64,000 nucleotides of DNA from Manduca sexta. Lineage: Eukaryota > Arthropoda > Insecta > Lepidoptera > Sphingidae. Shown in pieces: positions 46,001 through 61,000 of this stretch. Numbering within the stretch: position 1 is the stretch's first letter; each line of letters begins with the position of its first letter. The notes below the pieces were generated by a model. The model saw nothing but the letters and a program-made list of their open reading frames with translations. It was not told the origin of the DNA and did not search any database. The stretch spans positions 4,092,001 through 4,156,000 of the forward strand of contig NC_051130.1 of assembly GCF_014839805.1 (NCBI RefSeq). Direction: 5' to 3'. The position numbers and the translations under genes were made by a program.

Positions 46001-49000
46001 CACCTATCGTAAACCTAGGAGTCTGTTTACAGATCTGCTGGTACTCCTTCTGGTACTCGTTGAGCTTCGACACCGGGTCCCTTTGGGATTTCTGCTTCAG
46101 TCTTTGGGACAATTCGGACACGGGGAACCATGACACTCCACAGACCACGTGCTCTTCTAATGTGTCGTATACGAATTTGTATTGTTCCTGTGTATAATGA
46201 ATGTTAGAGATTATGAATTCGAATAAATGCACTTACTATCACATCTGCTGTATCATATACTTAAATTTTTTCATTTTTTACAAAGAATTTATTAGCTTTA
46301 GTTTTGAATTTATATTTTTTTTACAAGATAAAATAATATTAATTATTAATTTAATACCATTTTTTTTATCTTGATTATGAACAATACCAATAAAATAATT
46401 TAACCATTTGCTAGTTTTATAATCCATATGAAAGCATACTCGTCGCTTTAGGGCATCTTCAAATTAGCCGTGCTTCTTTGGAAATCTATAAAAAATGCCA
46501 CAACATAAACGACGCTAAAATAAAAGACTTAGGAGCGCTTTCAATCTGTCGCTAAGTGCTGTGCTGCAGTCGCGCGTGTGTGGACTAAGATTCATGGCAT
46601 ATTAAAGGTGGGTTATGTACCTCGTTTTCTATAAGGCCTTTCCTCGATTGTCGTAACTTTTTCAAGAATCCGAAAACATCAAAGCAGTCTTCTTCTTCAG
46701 CCAATTCTAAATTCGCATCAATGGCTAGGTATACGCCTGATCTGCCACCGCCGTCACTGGAAGAAATATAACTTTTAGTTACAGTTAACTAGAATGTACC
46801 AATTATACCATAGCATTATCACGCATTTATCCATTATCAGGGGTTGGCAGATTATGTTATCACAGCCATCTTTCGCCAGCTATATAAGCTCAAGCATATT
46901 GTCATTTATCCACCATAATAACAGAGAAAATACTATATAAAAAGTCAGAGGCATATGCCTTTGGGTTTTGAACTTCGGGAACATAGCCACAGCGGTTTGT
47001 TTCATCGTAGCTAGATTTTCGCCGCTTAGAAATTATAAAAAAACAAAATTCCGATTAACAATTAAATATTCACTTAGTGTATAATTCATTGGATTGTCAC
47101 AAGTCGTGGAAGATGGATAACTCAAATCACGAACGCTAAAGTTCCCGGAGCAAGTTAACAAGAAGATTCGTCAGCAAATACCTAGCTTAAATTGTAGTAA
47201 CTTAGCCCAGGTTAAGTCTTTGTCGACGTTCGTGGTGCAGTCATTTGACGCATTAGTTTAAATGAAAATAATTACACTTTTTCCTTCGGTTTTAAAATGA
47301 ATATTACTAACGTGAATTTGAATCGATTTCTTTAGGACCCGAAATAATAATGGTTGGCAATTTGAAATTATCCGCATTAAAAACATGTCATGCAACACCT
47401 AAATAAAAATCTGAAGATAAATAAAATCACAGTAAAATTTAAGAGGATGGGTTGTATGTGTGCAATCTCGTAGGTTTTAACCAAAATCTGGCACACTCAT
47501 CTTACACTGTAATCAATAGTCAAGCCGCTAGCGAAGCATCAAATAGGATGCATGCTTCGGAAGCAAACATAAAGACTCCAACCCCCCAATTCTAAAAAGT
47601 TAGGTGGGCCTAGCACAAGTATTACACTAAATCAATTTCTTGGTAGCTTTACTCACTTGCAGTGTACGACCATCGGTCCAGCCGCTGGGTTGGTCGCCAA
47701 CCTTCTCCCCACGACCGCCCTCACGCGTCTCCTGAACTCCAGCAGGGCATTACTGAACGGACACGTGTGCGAATGCCACTGCGTGTAATGAAACTGCAGG
47801 ATAAATCTCTCTTCTACCACCACCTGTTTTAGATACATTTAATGTTAGGAAGTTGTTGCTATCTTAGATCTAAAAGGGCTCGCCATGTGTCTATTAAGGC
47901 GAACAAAAACTGTCATTTTCAGAAGTCTAAAAGTATTTTGCCGATATGAACACACGCACTTTCAAAGTTTATATAATATATTTCATTCCTATATATTCGG
48001 GCCGTATGTTTGCCATACAGCTATCATCCTAAACAATTTTTGCCATAGTTACTTGTTCCGAAGAATCCCGTTCGGGGATTATTCGATGTACTAAGAATTG
48101 GCATAGTAGGCATTATACTGGAGTTCATCGAGAAAAGCATGTCGTCACTATCGCTAATCGATGCAATCATGCCGCCCTGTTCAGATTAAATTTATACAGG
48201 CTGATCCTAGAATTTGATAAACTTACGTGGGCCATTATAAGGTTTTACACCTTGTGGACTATGGTCGCGATCTGGATGGACACATCTATCCTACTATCAT
48301 CGCACTGCTTTTCTTGGTTGCAGAATATATTTTATATCCACTATAGTGCCCCACGTAAATATGTCGCGTTCCTGGATGAGCCTGTGTATATCCGATTGCA
48401 ACAGGCCGCCATAATTGTGTCGACTGCCAAGGGGTAATTATCTGCCGTCAGTCAACATTCTATTGTACCCTACTCCACTTAACATCAGGTGCAGAAGGTC
48501 ACTGCCATGTTTGTATTAAAAAAACTTGGAGTGTATTTACTGTCAGGAATTGTAAAGTCGTTTAGCATTCTAGGTTACAAAAAACATCTCGTTCCGGCAA
48601 TTCTTGTGAGTCAGGATCGATTACGTCTTCGAGTAAAGAAGGTAAATTAGTTTCTATACCTATCTAGAGTTTATGTTTACAGCATTTATTAGCTGTGATG
48701 TCTTGAGTTCAATGTTTCATGTACTTTGTTACCTACCTATCAAAAACGAATCGTTGAAACTGTTGATCCGATTCGAAATTAAAATAAACGTAAACTTTCT
48801 ATTAAAATAATCTATTTCTCCAATTAGAAAACAAAGGTTCACGTAATTCTATTTTTAAACAAAGTTAATCTTTTACCACAAAGATTATATACTTTGGTTA
48901 TAGTCCTCGAGTAACAGATGCGTACGAACCTTTCTGGGAACTTGCGAGATGAAAAGTTAACACACTTACATCTTTCTCGCTCTTGTACAGTCTGAATGTT

Positions 49001-52000
49001 CGTATGTGAAAGTTGGCGAGTTCCTCCTCTTGAACAATTCCGACGCTGATGTCGCCGTACGTTTCATCTTTTTCTTTGTTCGGTGGCCAGTATTGGACAC
49101 ACATTACCTGCGAAGAAGGTTGTAATGTAAAAAATTTTTTTTTTTTTGTTATGATTGCCTGGTTCTTCTCGGTAATTAAAACATTATATATAATGACAAC
49201 AATACTGTTGTATGACAACACTGACATGAAATGCTGAATGGAACCCGTTTCGCAGACGTTGACGTTTGGGACAACACTAATAATTTTGCAATTCTTGTTT
49301 TTTTTTTTCATTATTATTTCTTTTATGTGTACTGGTGATAGTGTCATATTTCTTTTGTTTTTATAATTTCCTTATTTTGTTTGTAATTTGTTTGTGTCAT
49401 GGTGTTGTGCGAGTAATTAATTTGTATTTGTAAAACACGGCGCCATCAATATTTCAGTATGCTGCCATCCAGAGGAAATAACATCCAAATTAGACCGGAA
49501 CGTCATAACATCGAAATGGTGACACCATATGGAGTTTATAGCTAATCATAAAAGCGAACGGTTAAGTAGTGAAAATGAGGAATATTACAACATTAAAACG
49601 AACATATCGGAACCGATCAAAGTTACAATATTGCCTGATCGAATATTTATGTCGAATAAAGATCGAAGAAATTCCATTCGAAACAGCCACTGCAGTTATT
49701 AGAAAAATCGTCGCATCGACAAATAGAGTGAGAAATGTTCTCAAAATTTTCCCTTTGCGGTTCGTTGAACGTTTCCCGTCATGTAGCTTCAGGTGGTAAA
49801 TCATTCCCGCCAAACAATAGTAGCACGTCGCAAATACTTTGCGAAAAATCCTTTTGTTTTTGCGGGCTTTTAAACACGTACATGCAAAGGAAAATAAACA
49901 GACGCCGTCGCGTTTTCGGATAAAGTTTTCATTTCAAATTTATTTCATTATGCTGATATTTATTTCGTTTTCCGAGTGAGTCGTATGTTTCTTGTGGTCG
50001 GGTCTTTCATTATGTCATTTCATGGCATATATTTCATGATTTAGGTTCAATGGTTAAAATCAATATCTTATTTGTGAACTATTTTCTCTAAGAGTAATAA
50101 CAAAATGAAAACATGAACTATCACTAACTACGTTAATTTATTAAGTTAATTCGAGTCTTAATAATGAAATACAAAGACTTTACTGCCCGTTGAATTCTGG
50201 CATGAAATTACAGGGAGCAAGCCCTTTGGATCCGTGCCATCCGCAGCATGTTCATTCGCGCGAACTACCGCAAGCAATTTACTTTAACTGTGTCTATGTA
50301 CTTAAATTATGTTACACGTCCGTGCAGTGTCCTGGCTGAGGTAGTAAACGGTGTAATGCACTGAAGTTAGCGGGCTTAGTTGAGACATCTATGGGCACTC
50401 TATTTATTTTACTTTCGTTGGTTTTAAGGGTTGTCTAAAAGTAATTCTGGTAGTAGTGAAACTGGTCTCTCCCATTGCCAAATTATTGGAAGTCGGGTTT
50501 TTGGTGAACTTTGGCGTTTTTGGATTTCTTTTGCCTCTCGTATGGGTCCGTCTAGTTGGTTACCACTTCTAAGTATTTTTCTACCAACCAAAGTTGTGTT
50601 TCGGTTTGGAACATTGTAGCCAGTGTAGGTAAGTACTGCGCAATTAATGCCAATCAGTGATTTATAATTCAAAATGTTGCTTATCATGCGAGCGGTTATT
50701 TTCTTGTTCATCAAATCGAATGAAAAACAAAATATATAAATATAGTTATATTTTCGAAGCTATTATTTTAAAAAATATGGACAAAACCACTCGTTTATGA
50801 AATTGTGCGAAATCCGTCGTGTACACTTTTATTTGGGTGTATCCGAGTGGCTTTTAGTATTTTATGCTGAATACATTTCGTTTACGCGTTACATTTTTAT
50901 TCATTTGCGAAAACATTGTTTACTAGAGACAAGGATGGAATAATGCGCGGTGAATAACTGTGTAAATTGAATGTTGGTAATTTGAAATTCAATTTTACTT
51001 CAGTGAGCGGTACAGCGGCTCGTCTGGATTGTGTGATATAAAAAAATAAGGAGATATGGGTGTTATTCAGTGGTAAGTAGACACATATTCGCATGTCACA
51101 CGTCAATCACTCAATCCTGATGAAATTACCTCGTGCATGATATTTGTTTGTTGAGCTAAATTTTATTTAATTTGCTGGAAAGTGTTTTTTTTATGTTTAA
51201 TTTATGACACCGGTGATATGGAATGAATGCAACGGTGAAATTAGGCTCAAAAGTTTGAGTCTTATTGTTACGAAAAATAAATACGGTTATACAAATTTAA
51301 GTCTAGTTAAGCTGTAATTAGTCTCATAACAATTGATTTACCGATGTTTCATGGCTTACGGCCGTTTTCAATATACGATCCCAATCTCAATCTTCAATCC
51401 GATCCCGAGATAAAACCAATCAAAATAATTTATTTGTAAGCACGTAAAAATAACTTTGTTTCGATTGAACTAAAAAGTGTTTACATTTAAAAAAACAGCG
51501 GATAGATAACTTTCATTAAAAAAAACACAAAGTCCTTGTTGAGTCCGATGAATCGTTTTTTCATACAAGTCTATGACAATTCCGCGGACTGCGTCAACAA
51601 GAGTTTTTGTTACCATTGTTCTCAACTGACAACCCTACAGCATTGATGGCTTTGGGTATTCTTTTATTCAAAAATTGTTTGAACTGTATTTGTAAATAAA
51701 CGCGTATATCTTGAAATAAACGCATATAATTTTATCCCAGAGTGGGTAAGTAGAGGTACAACCAGGGCACTCACTTTTCGCCTGTGTGTTCCGTCTCATG
51801 ATGTGATAGCGGGCGAATTTATCGCGATGTCGGGCACAAATTCAAGTCTCCGGGCTGATATTGAGACCAAAATCACAATATCATATTTCCCGACCTGGGA
51901 TTCGAACCCGGGACCGTATGAGGATCACGTATATCTACGCCACGGAGGCAGTCAAATATATCAAAATTAAATTGTTATAATGTTATCAACGTGTGTTATA

Positions 52001-55000
52001 AAAGCAACATATCTCCGAGAACTTAAACGCCTGGTGTGCTAGCTTTTAAAGTACAGAATTATCATCAACTCTACTTTGGTTAATAATGTTACGTGTAAAG
52101 CTAAGTGACAACCCTAACATAAACCAACTATCCAGGATATCTCTTTGCATATTACTAGGAAATGGATATTTATTTTGCTATATTTCCGACGCTACACTGC
52201 GGAGCATTGCATCTCTGTATACGAGTATGTGGCGACCTCTACGTAAGTAAAGGATATAACTTCAAAACCACTTGATACAAAGTGATTCAAAGATAATAAT
52301 TTAATTCACGGTTTAATGTAAGGACACTTGTACATTTTACGACTTTGAGAACGTATTTTTATTTTATTTTATAAGTGAGATCACCTTTTAAATCTAAAGT
52401 TTCAAAGTGAATTAATTAAATACATTTTCTTATTTTCTATTTAAATGTCAGACGATAGTGTTTCGGTGAATTGGAATTGTTTTATAATTTTATTGAGTAA
52501 AATAAAATTTTGTGAGTAAGGTAAACTCAAAAACCGCCCAAGCGCGAAACATATTCAACCAATGGTTTCGTATCTAACGCTTTTTATAATATACATGAGC
52601 CCTGTTTAATATACTGTCCCACTGCTGGGGCATAGGCCTCCTCTACTACTGAGAGGGATTAGGCCTTAGTCCACCACGCTGGCCCAATGCGGATTGCTAG
52701 ACTTCACACACTCCCGAAATTCCAATAGAGATTTTCTCAGGTATGCAGGTTTCCTCACGATGTTTTCCTTCACATTTAAGCAAGCGATAATTCACACAGT
52801 AAACGCACATAATTTTTTTGAAAAATCAGAGTTGTGTTCTCTTGGAAATTGAAGCGGCGGACATTCGTCTGGGCAGACCGTTCCACAACCAACTAGGCTA
52901 TCGCCGCTTTTATAATCTAACGCTTATTATAATCTGTTAAAATATTCGTGATTACACAGTCTTTTCTGTGAAAAGTTCAACCTGCTTGTAACAAAAATAC
53001 ACTGGAATGTTTTAGAAACAGTGTAAGCTTAGAATATTCTGTTTCTACCCTTAGTAACTTACCTTGATAAAATCGAAGGTCTTGGTGAGCATGACGATGG
53101 CAGCAGCCCGCTCCTGCCAGATCATGCGCCAGAAGTCCACCACCGTCTCCTCGGTTGGACCCTGAGTTACTATATACGCGTTTGGTTTTAATATACTCTG
53201 TGGACAAACAAACAAAGTTTAATTCATCATAACAATGATATTTTAGTAAAAAGTGTAGACTATATATACTTTTTGTATTTTTTTTTTAATATGACACCAC
53301 GTTTGTTATTCCTTTAAGGGCCAGCTTATACAAACACAACGGATATTTGGCTATCAATTTTTCTGCACTCGGCTCTCAAAAACGGCGTATTATCGACGTA
53401 ATATAACAAACTACAATATGACACGTGATAGTATTACAGCATACCATTATTTACGTTATTATCATACAGGTCACAGGACATGTAATCGAACATTCTGTAG
53501 ACGACAAACTTCAACGGATGCTGACGTGAAACTAAATCCGATTGTGCTAATTAGCTACATTTTAGCGAGCTTGACTATAACGCATCTATCCTGTTTATTA
53601 AAATATCATTCAAGTACAAAACTAATTTACAAACGTTATTTCTGTATTGGAATTCATTCATTATATCTGAATTTGTATATGATTTTGTTAGCCTCAGACA
53701 ATATTTATACAATTATCTTACGTACCCACTAGGCACTTGAAGCTATCAAGTGATTTTGCCAGGAAAAAAAACAATTAATTAGAAGCTTTCTTAACAAGGT
53801 ACTATTAAGGGTAAACCTACGTTTGATCTTGTCTCATTTTTTATATTTTTATCGTAATACATCATATTCGTATGTAAATAAAATATCATATCATCATCAT
53901 CATCAGCCGCAGGATGTCCACTGTTGAACATGGGCTTCCCCCAAAGATTTCCAGATCGCCATATCGGAAGCAACCTGCATCCAGCGTCCTTCTACGACTT
54001 TTATGAGGTCATCTGTCCACCTCGTGGGTGGACGTCCGACGCCGCGCTTGCCAGCTACTATCGTATACACCTTAAAATTATCTTTGACTCGTATTCTGCT
54101 ACATATTTTTTTGTAATGGCAATATTACCCGTAATTAATGTCTGACCGTTTCCAACATCTATCATATCATTTCATGAAGCAGTTATTGCTCAGTAAAATG
54201 CAAATTGTAAAGCATCTTCGTAAAAAACCCCGAATGTCATCAAGACATTTTATATAAAACCATTATTATCGTGGTATCTGCTGACATTCGTTTTAACTAT
54301 ATATAAACATTTAATGACATCTTGTTGAGTTATCGAGCTCGGACGCGCACCTTAATAACGCTCGTACTTTCGTCAGGGTTGCCACCTGTCCCGGTGTTTC
54401 GAAACTTATCAATTTAGGACCTTTGTCCCCGCCATTACGATGCATTTATAGATATTCTGGAATTATTGGGGATATGAAAAGCGCTGTAAACTGTTCAATA
54501 GGTTTTTGATTTAAAAAATCCGGTTTGCTTTCATGTGGCAACCCTAACACTCATAAAACACGCAAGAAACGTGATATAACCTAGTTCTTTAGTGAATGTG
54601 ACTTGGTTGGCTGGTCACCAAAGCTGACACTCTACGTGAGTGTGGCCTTTCAGACTTGTGGAAAATACGCACTGGCTAGTGGGGTTCGTGTTTTAAAACA
54701 CAGCATTAACGCCTTTTCCCTTTATTAGGGTAGATAGGAATAAAACATCCACAATTTGTCAGGTATTCAACCAGGCCGGCATAATTGTATCGACTGGCTA
54801 GGGGTAAGCAACTCTTGTCGACACTCTGGACCCTATTCCATTTATCATCAGGCACGCAGTTTTTAATAAATATTATGATAAAATATATTCCGTGCATCAT
54901 GATTCTTTAAAAATAAAATTTACTCTTATAAAATTTCCTCTTTAATCTGGGTATTCTGAATTTTTAATATTAAACTTTAAAATGCAGCCTTTGACTGTTC

Positions 55001-58000
55001 GTAATTAACTTGCTGCCGATATCGAATGCTGATGTTGCTCAAATTGAATGAGTTCGCAACGGAGTTCTATTTTTAAGAGTAAACCCTCAGCTGGCAACAT
55101 ACTTTCGGGATGGAGTGAAACGTCTAAGTTTTTAGGTTATGTCTACACTCAACGAGTTTTAGCAATTACAACATTGGCTCACTTCGCATAGAACGAGCTG
55201 CTGATTGGTTAACATTAAATAGTTTTCTTCAGTTGACTGTCATACACCACTAGTTTCTACATTACCAGTATCAGTTATTGTTACTTTGAATAAATTAAGT
55301 TTAATGTGGCAACTCTTTTGGCTTTTACTTTAGCGACGTTTATGCTGTGGTAACTTTTATGACTAATTGAGTTCTTTTACTTTGGCAGTTATTACAGAAA
55401 CTCACTTTAAGTCTTTTTACTGAAGTAAAAAGCGGCGATAGCCTAGTGGGTGGTGGAATGGACTGCCGGGACGAATGTCCGCAGGTTCATATCACAAAAG
55501 CATACAACTATGACTTTTCTAAAAAAAAATATGTGTGTATTCTTTGTGAATTATCGCTTGCTTTAACGGTGAAGGAAAACATTGTGAGGAAACCTACATA
55601 TACCTGAGAAATTCTCTATTAGAAATTTTTGAGGGTGTGTGAAGTCTACCAACCCGCACTAGGCCAGCGAGGTGGACTAAGGTCTAGGTCTCAGTAGTAG
55701 AGGAGGCCCGTGCCCAACAATGGGGTAGTATATAATACACACAAACACACATCATCACGCATTTATCCCCGAAGGGGTATGCAGAGGTGCAACCAAGGCA
55801 CCCACTTATCGCCGAGTGTGTTCCGTCCCAGGATGTGATAGGGGGCGAGCCTATCGCCATATCGGGCACAAATTCCAGACTCCGGGCTAATATTGAGCAG
55901 AAAAACCCACTTTGCCCGACCCGGGATTCGAACCCAGGACCTCAGAGCGCTGCCGTACCGCGCATGTAGTACAACTACGCCACCGAGGCAGTCAGTTAGT
56001 ATATAATACAGGGCTGATATTATTGAAGTCCCCATAAATTGCTTGTAAATGAAGTGTCTATACCTTCTCCTTATAGAATCCCGCGATACCCCAAAAAGAT
56101 AAATAATCTTTGAACGAAGTCGTTTCCTTGTAAAGGATGATCGCGTAATTCACAGGCCTTTGTACGGCCGTCCCTTTTGTACCTTTTGAACTTTATACTC
56201 GTAAATAGCAAAGCTTTATAAGTCAGGTTACCACCGGTGATTATAATGATTTTTCCCTTTTAGACAACATAATAAAGATCGAACAACTGTTTCGGTATAT
56301 TTATTTTAATTGAGTTTGTAAAGTGCGGTTTACGTTTCGATACTAGTCGTGTAGAACAGTGCAAACTCGTAACGCGGCTGTGTTACGTTATCTTTGTGAA
56401 ATTAGTATGAAATGGTACTCTGTATGCCGCTTTTTATTGTCTTAAACGCGACGCGGTGCGTTACGTGTTTGTCACGCACTGTCGAGTTACCGTATGGCAT
56501 ATGGCATAAAGCGCCTATTTGTATGGAAATATGGACGCGTTTGAAGTATTTGTTTCTCATTGTCGGTTGAGTGTTTGGGCATATTCTTTTAAGCTAATTT
56601 GTTCCTTATAGAGTATTATGTGTGGTTAGAAAAAAAATATGAAGTCCAATTGTAGTTATCCATGTGGCTCGGACTGATAACCTCGCCATCCCCCAAATGA
56701 TGGGGCTTTCGCGTTCTAACAACTTGTGTGGTGGGTTTAAGTCACGATAATGAGAAATAGGTGTCTGTCTACAATATTGCTGATGCAATTTGCCATCCGC
56801 ATAAAAGAAATTTATTTTAAATGTTTTGAAAAAAAGTTCGTCATTTTATGATAATATAATAAAAAATAACAAATTGACTATGTAAATAGTTGCCGAAGTT
56901 GCCGAATTTCGAATGCGTTTTTTTTATTTATTACTACTTGCAACATGGAGAAATTAATAGCATCATATCCGTGCCAAAGCATAAAAAAATATAAATGTTT
57001 TGCAAGGAATAAAAACCGAAGTTAAATGGCCAAATGGAAAATATATTTTTGGACGAACTGTAATGCATTGTAAAAATTCACATGAGAAATGATTGCATTT
57101 TTAGTTTGTATGAAAACATTGTTGGAAACATAAAAAATAGAACTTTCGATTTTTATATAAAAATGAAATATCGCACACTTACTTACATTAGGCGTTATAA
57201 ACATTTTTGTGGCGAATTAAACTGAACTAAAATTAAAAAGTTGCAATTGAGACGTATTATAGTGACATTGACAAATGAAAGTTAATTAGTTTTTTAAATA
57301 AATAGCAATATGGGCCAAGAAAACTACTTCATTCAACCGTATGTATGACGTCATCAATCATTTTTAGGTTTTTAATTTTTTTCTACGAAATTAAGTATTG
57401 AAAAAAATACATAATCGAACTCAGAGCAGAAATTAAAAAACGATATTTTTGTTTTATGTACGTTTAGATTTTGTAATGTTATCCATTGTCAAGAGGTGAT
57501 GGAATTTTACGTCACGTACGTCAGCATACATTACGTATACTTACCAGATGCCACACAAGTTATAATTCGTCCTCAAAGGATTAACCTGCCGCCGTCGGGG
57601 CTAGAATATTCATTAGCCTAGCACGGCTCGGCGTCTTGGGTTATTAATTAATACTCATACTCGTAAGGCCGCCATCTTTACTGAATTAATTGCAACGCAG
57701 TGATTGCTCAGAGATACTATGCTGTGCGATATTTAGCCTTAAGGTAAAGGAAACTTTTTCTCGTTGCTACTAAGCGTAGAAATCGTATCCGACAAATTGT
57801 AAAACAAAGGCGGCGTCGGTATGTTTTTCTGAACGTGATAAAGTCAAAAAGTACTGAACAGATTTCGATGGAATTTGGTAATAAGCGACGATAGCCTAGT
57901 TGGGTGTGGAACGGACTGCCAAGACGAATGTCCGCAGGTTCAAACCCCAAAGACACACACCTCTGACTTTTCTAAAAAATCATGTGTGTAGTCTTTGTGA

Positions 58001-61000
58001 ATTTATCGTTCGCTTTAACGGTGAAGGAAAACATCGTGAGGAAACCTGCACATCCGAGAAGTTTTCTATAGGAATTTCGAAGGTGTGGGAAGTTTACCAA
58101 TCCGCATTAGGCCAGCGTGGTGGACTAAGGCCTAATCCCTCTCAGTAGTAGAGGAGGCCCGTGCTCAGAAGTGAGCAAGTATATAACACAGGGCTGATAT
58201 TATTATTATTGGTATGTTGATAGTTTGAGACCCTAAAAGGCATAGGTTCCATTTTATCGCAAGAAAATATAAAGCAGGACATTTAAAAATTCTTCGCACG
58301 GGTGTTTTTGTAAACGTGCATAATAGGAAAACTCATAACCGCGTAACGAAATAAAATACATTACCCTCAAATCGCGATCGACACCCGCAACTATTTTCCG
58401 ACCCTACACTGATATGGGAACGCTTTGTCGTCACCCAATTTCCTTCATTCATTCGTTCAGACCCTTCATTCGTTCCTTTGTGAATGGTAACAGTTTGATT
58501 CGGGCACCTTTTATGTAGTGGGACATTCGTGTTACAATTCGTAGCATCATTACGCAAGTGCGTGAGCGGAATAATTCTTTGTTGAAAAATGTGCGAAATT
58601 CTGAAACTTGCTAAGAATTCACGTGTGTGCATTGCGAATGGTAACCTTTTGGCTTAAATTGTATTGAATAATTGTGCGTTTCTTATGAAGATGGAGGACC
58701 AATATTTTCGTAAATAGTGTAGGTTAATTGGCTGTTATGCTGGCTCTAATGTTTTTTGTATACTACGAGATTAAATCCTGAATTATTTGTAAAATGACGT
58801 AATTGATCAGTTATCAAACAAACAATATTATAAACTGCAATAACCAAGTTTATAAAAATCTATTCATTTGTAAAAGAATGTTTTAATCAATACAAACACA
58901 AAAAAAAACTGGATCACATTTCTCTTATTCCCTTTTCTTTAGGTCACCAGAAATAGTGTAAGTCGTAAATCCCAGGCAAATCCGGCGAAATCAAGATCTC
59001 TCCCGATCCGCCGCCCCTGAAGTAAATTATCTAGTTCGATTGAATAAAATTGTGTCTTATTTCATTTGCCCGGGCATGATAAAGGAAACCTTACGATACA
59101 AACCTCTTGATTAATTAATTTGTCTCTTCAAAGAGTCTGGAAGTTTTTAAGATTCCTTAGTAGGAAAGTCCATCTTCGTTCAAGACTTTTTTAACTTCAT
59201 ACTTTGTTGTGTAATTGGTATAATGTAAATTTAATTAATTGTTTTGGATTGTCACGGTGGCGTAGTTGTATTGCGGCAATTCTTCTACCGTATTGGGGTT
59301 CCAGGTTTGAATTCCTGATTGGGCAAAGTGATATTGAGTTTTCCTGCTTAGTATTAGCCCGGAGTCTAGAAATTGTGTCCCATATATGCTCTTATCACAG
59401 CACTCAACGGTATATCCATGGCGATAAGGGGGTGCCCTAGTTGCACCTGTGCCTTTGCCTTTGGTGACAAATGTGTATGGGTCTATTTTATTATTCCGGT
59501 CGGTGTATTCGGATTTAAATTTAAAACCGGGGTTCGATTTGACCAAAGTAGAAATATTTTATAATTTCGATGTTAAAACACATCTGATTTGTCTAGAACT
59601 GGAATTATAGCCAAAATGCCTCATCATTATCCTATAATACGCATATATTTCGGAGTAAACCACCTTGCCCTTCTGCCTACACCTTTCGAATACAGGATTG
59701 GGGGCTATTTAGGTGAATATGTGCCAAAAAAGTAGTCAACATATGGTAAACTACCTTTTGCTCACGGATTCACCCGTGTAACGGAGTTTTCCGGGATAAA
59801 ATTCCCGCTATATATTTTCCCGGGATATAATGTAGCCTATAACCTTTCCAGGGTCTAAAACTATCTCCAAACCAAATTTTATAAAAATCCGTTCAGTAGA
59901 TTTTGTGAAAATCAATAACATACAGACAGACAGAAAAGGGGACTTTGTTTTATAATATTAATATGTATAAAAGAGATTACTTATAGAATTGTATTTGTTA
60001 CGTTGAGGCTAGTAATGTTATTATATATTTGGGTTCAAGAAAGGGTTAGTAGGCGGGCGTGACGGATTCCTCGCAAGATTCAAGATGACGTATATAGAGG
60101 GTCATTTTGGCATTGCGTTAATAAATAAAACCACATATTCGTCTTTTGTTTATGATATAGGGGCTAACTAGCATACGGTTCACTTGATTGTAAGTGATCA
60201 CCGCTGTTCATGTACATTTGCAATACCAGGGAGCCAATAATTATAGAGATGCATGGCCGGCCTTTTAGGGAATACGTTATTTTTTTAAGGTCGCCAGGTC
60301 GTATCTGTCCGGAAATTCTGGTCTTCAAACCTGTGTGAAGTTTATTGATAGTTCAAGATAATTTCAGTTTGACCTTTAGGACGTTACCTGCAGACGAGAT
60401 GTCTAAATGTCGAGCGATTGAGGAAATTGTATTTTGAAAACGCCATCTTGAATCCGATGTATTTATAATGATCACTGCGTAATTATGGCTCAGAACTGTT
60501 TAGGTTAGAAGCTATGTTAGATCTTTTTCGTATGTTATTTTTAATGAAATGTATATGCAACGTTAATTTAGAATTTAGAGTACCGTGTTAGAATAAATCT
60601 TAATCCACATTATTTTAAAATCACATCTAGGTTGAGCTAGTGTACTAAAAACGTGACCAACGCGATTTCTTTGTTGTATCATCAGCCATTTCTGTCCATA
60701 TTCTTCCGTAGTTTTCTTTCATCAATTATGCTTTGTACGACAGCTTATTATTGATTACATTATCTCCTGTAGTATGACAAGTATATAAATACACCCAAGT
60801 ATGAAACGATCGGTATCCATTCTATAAAACGAACCATCGTCATATTATGTTGTGTATTAATCTTTTAATTATATTCTGAAATTTGCAAATGGATACAACC
60901 TAAATATTTTACATGCAAAAATAGATTTAATATCATCATCTTTAAAATTGCATTAAAAGTAAAACAAAACAAAAGTAAACAATAAAAATACATATAATTA

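Noticed and set aside
51890..51953. tRNA gene on the - strand (A and B boxes)
   Set aside because: The boxes belong to the head of a dispersed SINE (family B) with copies elsewhere; no complete cloverleaf is supported.
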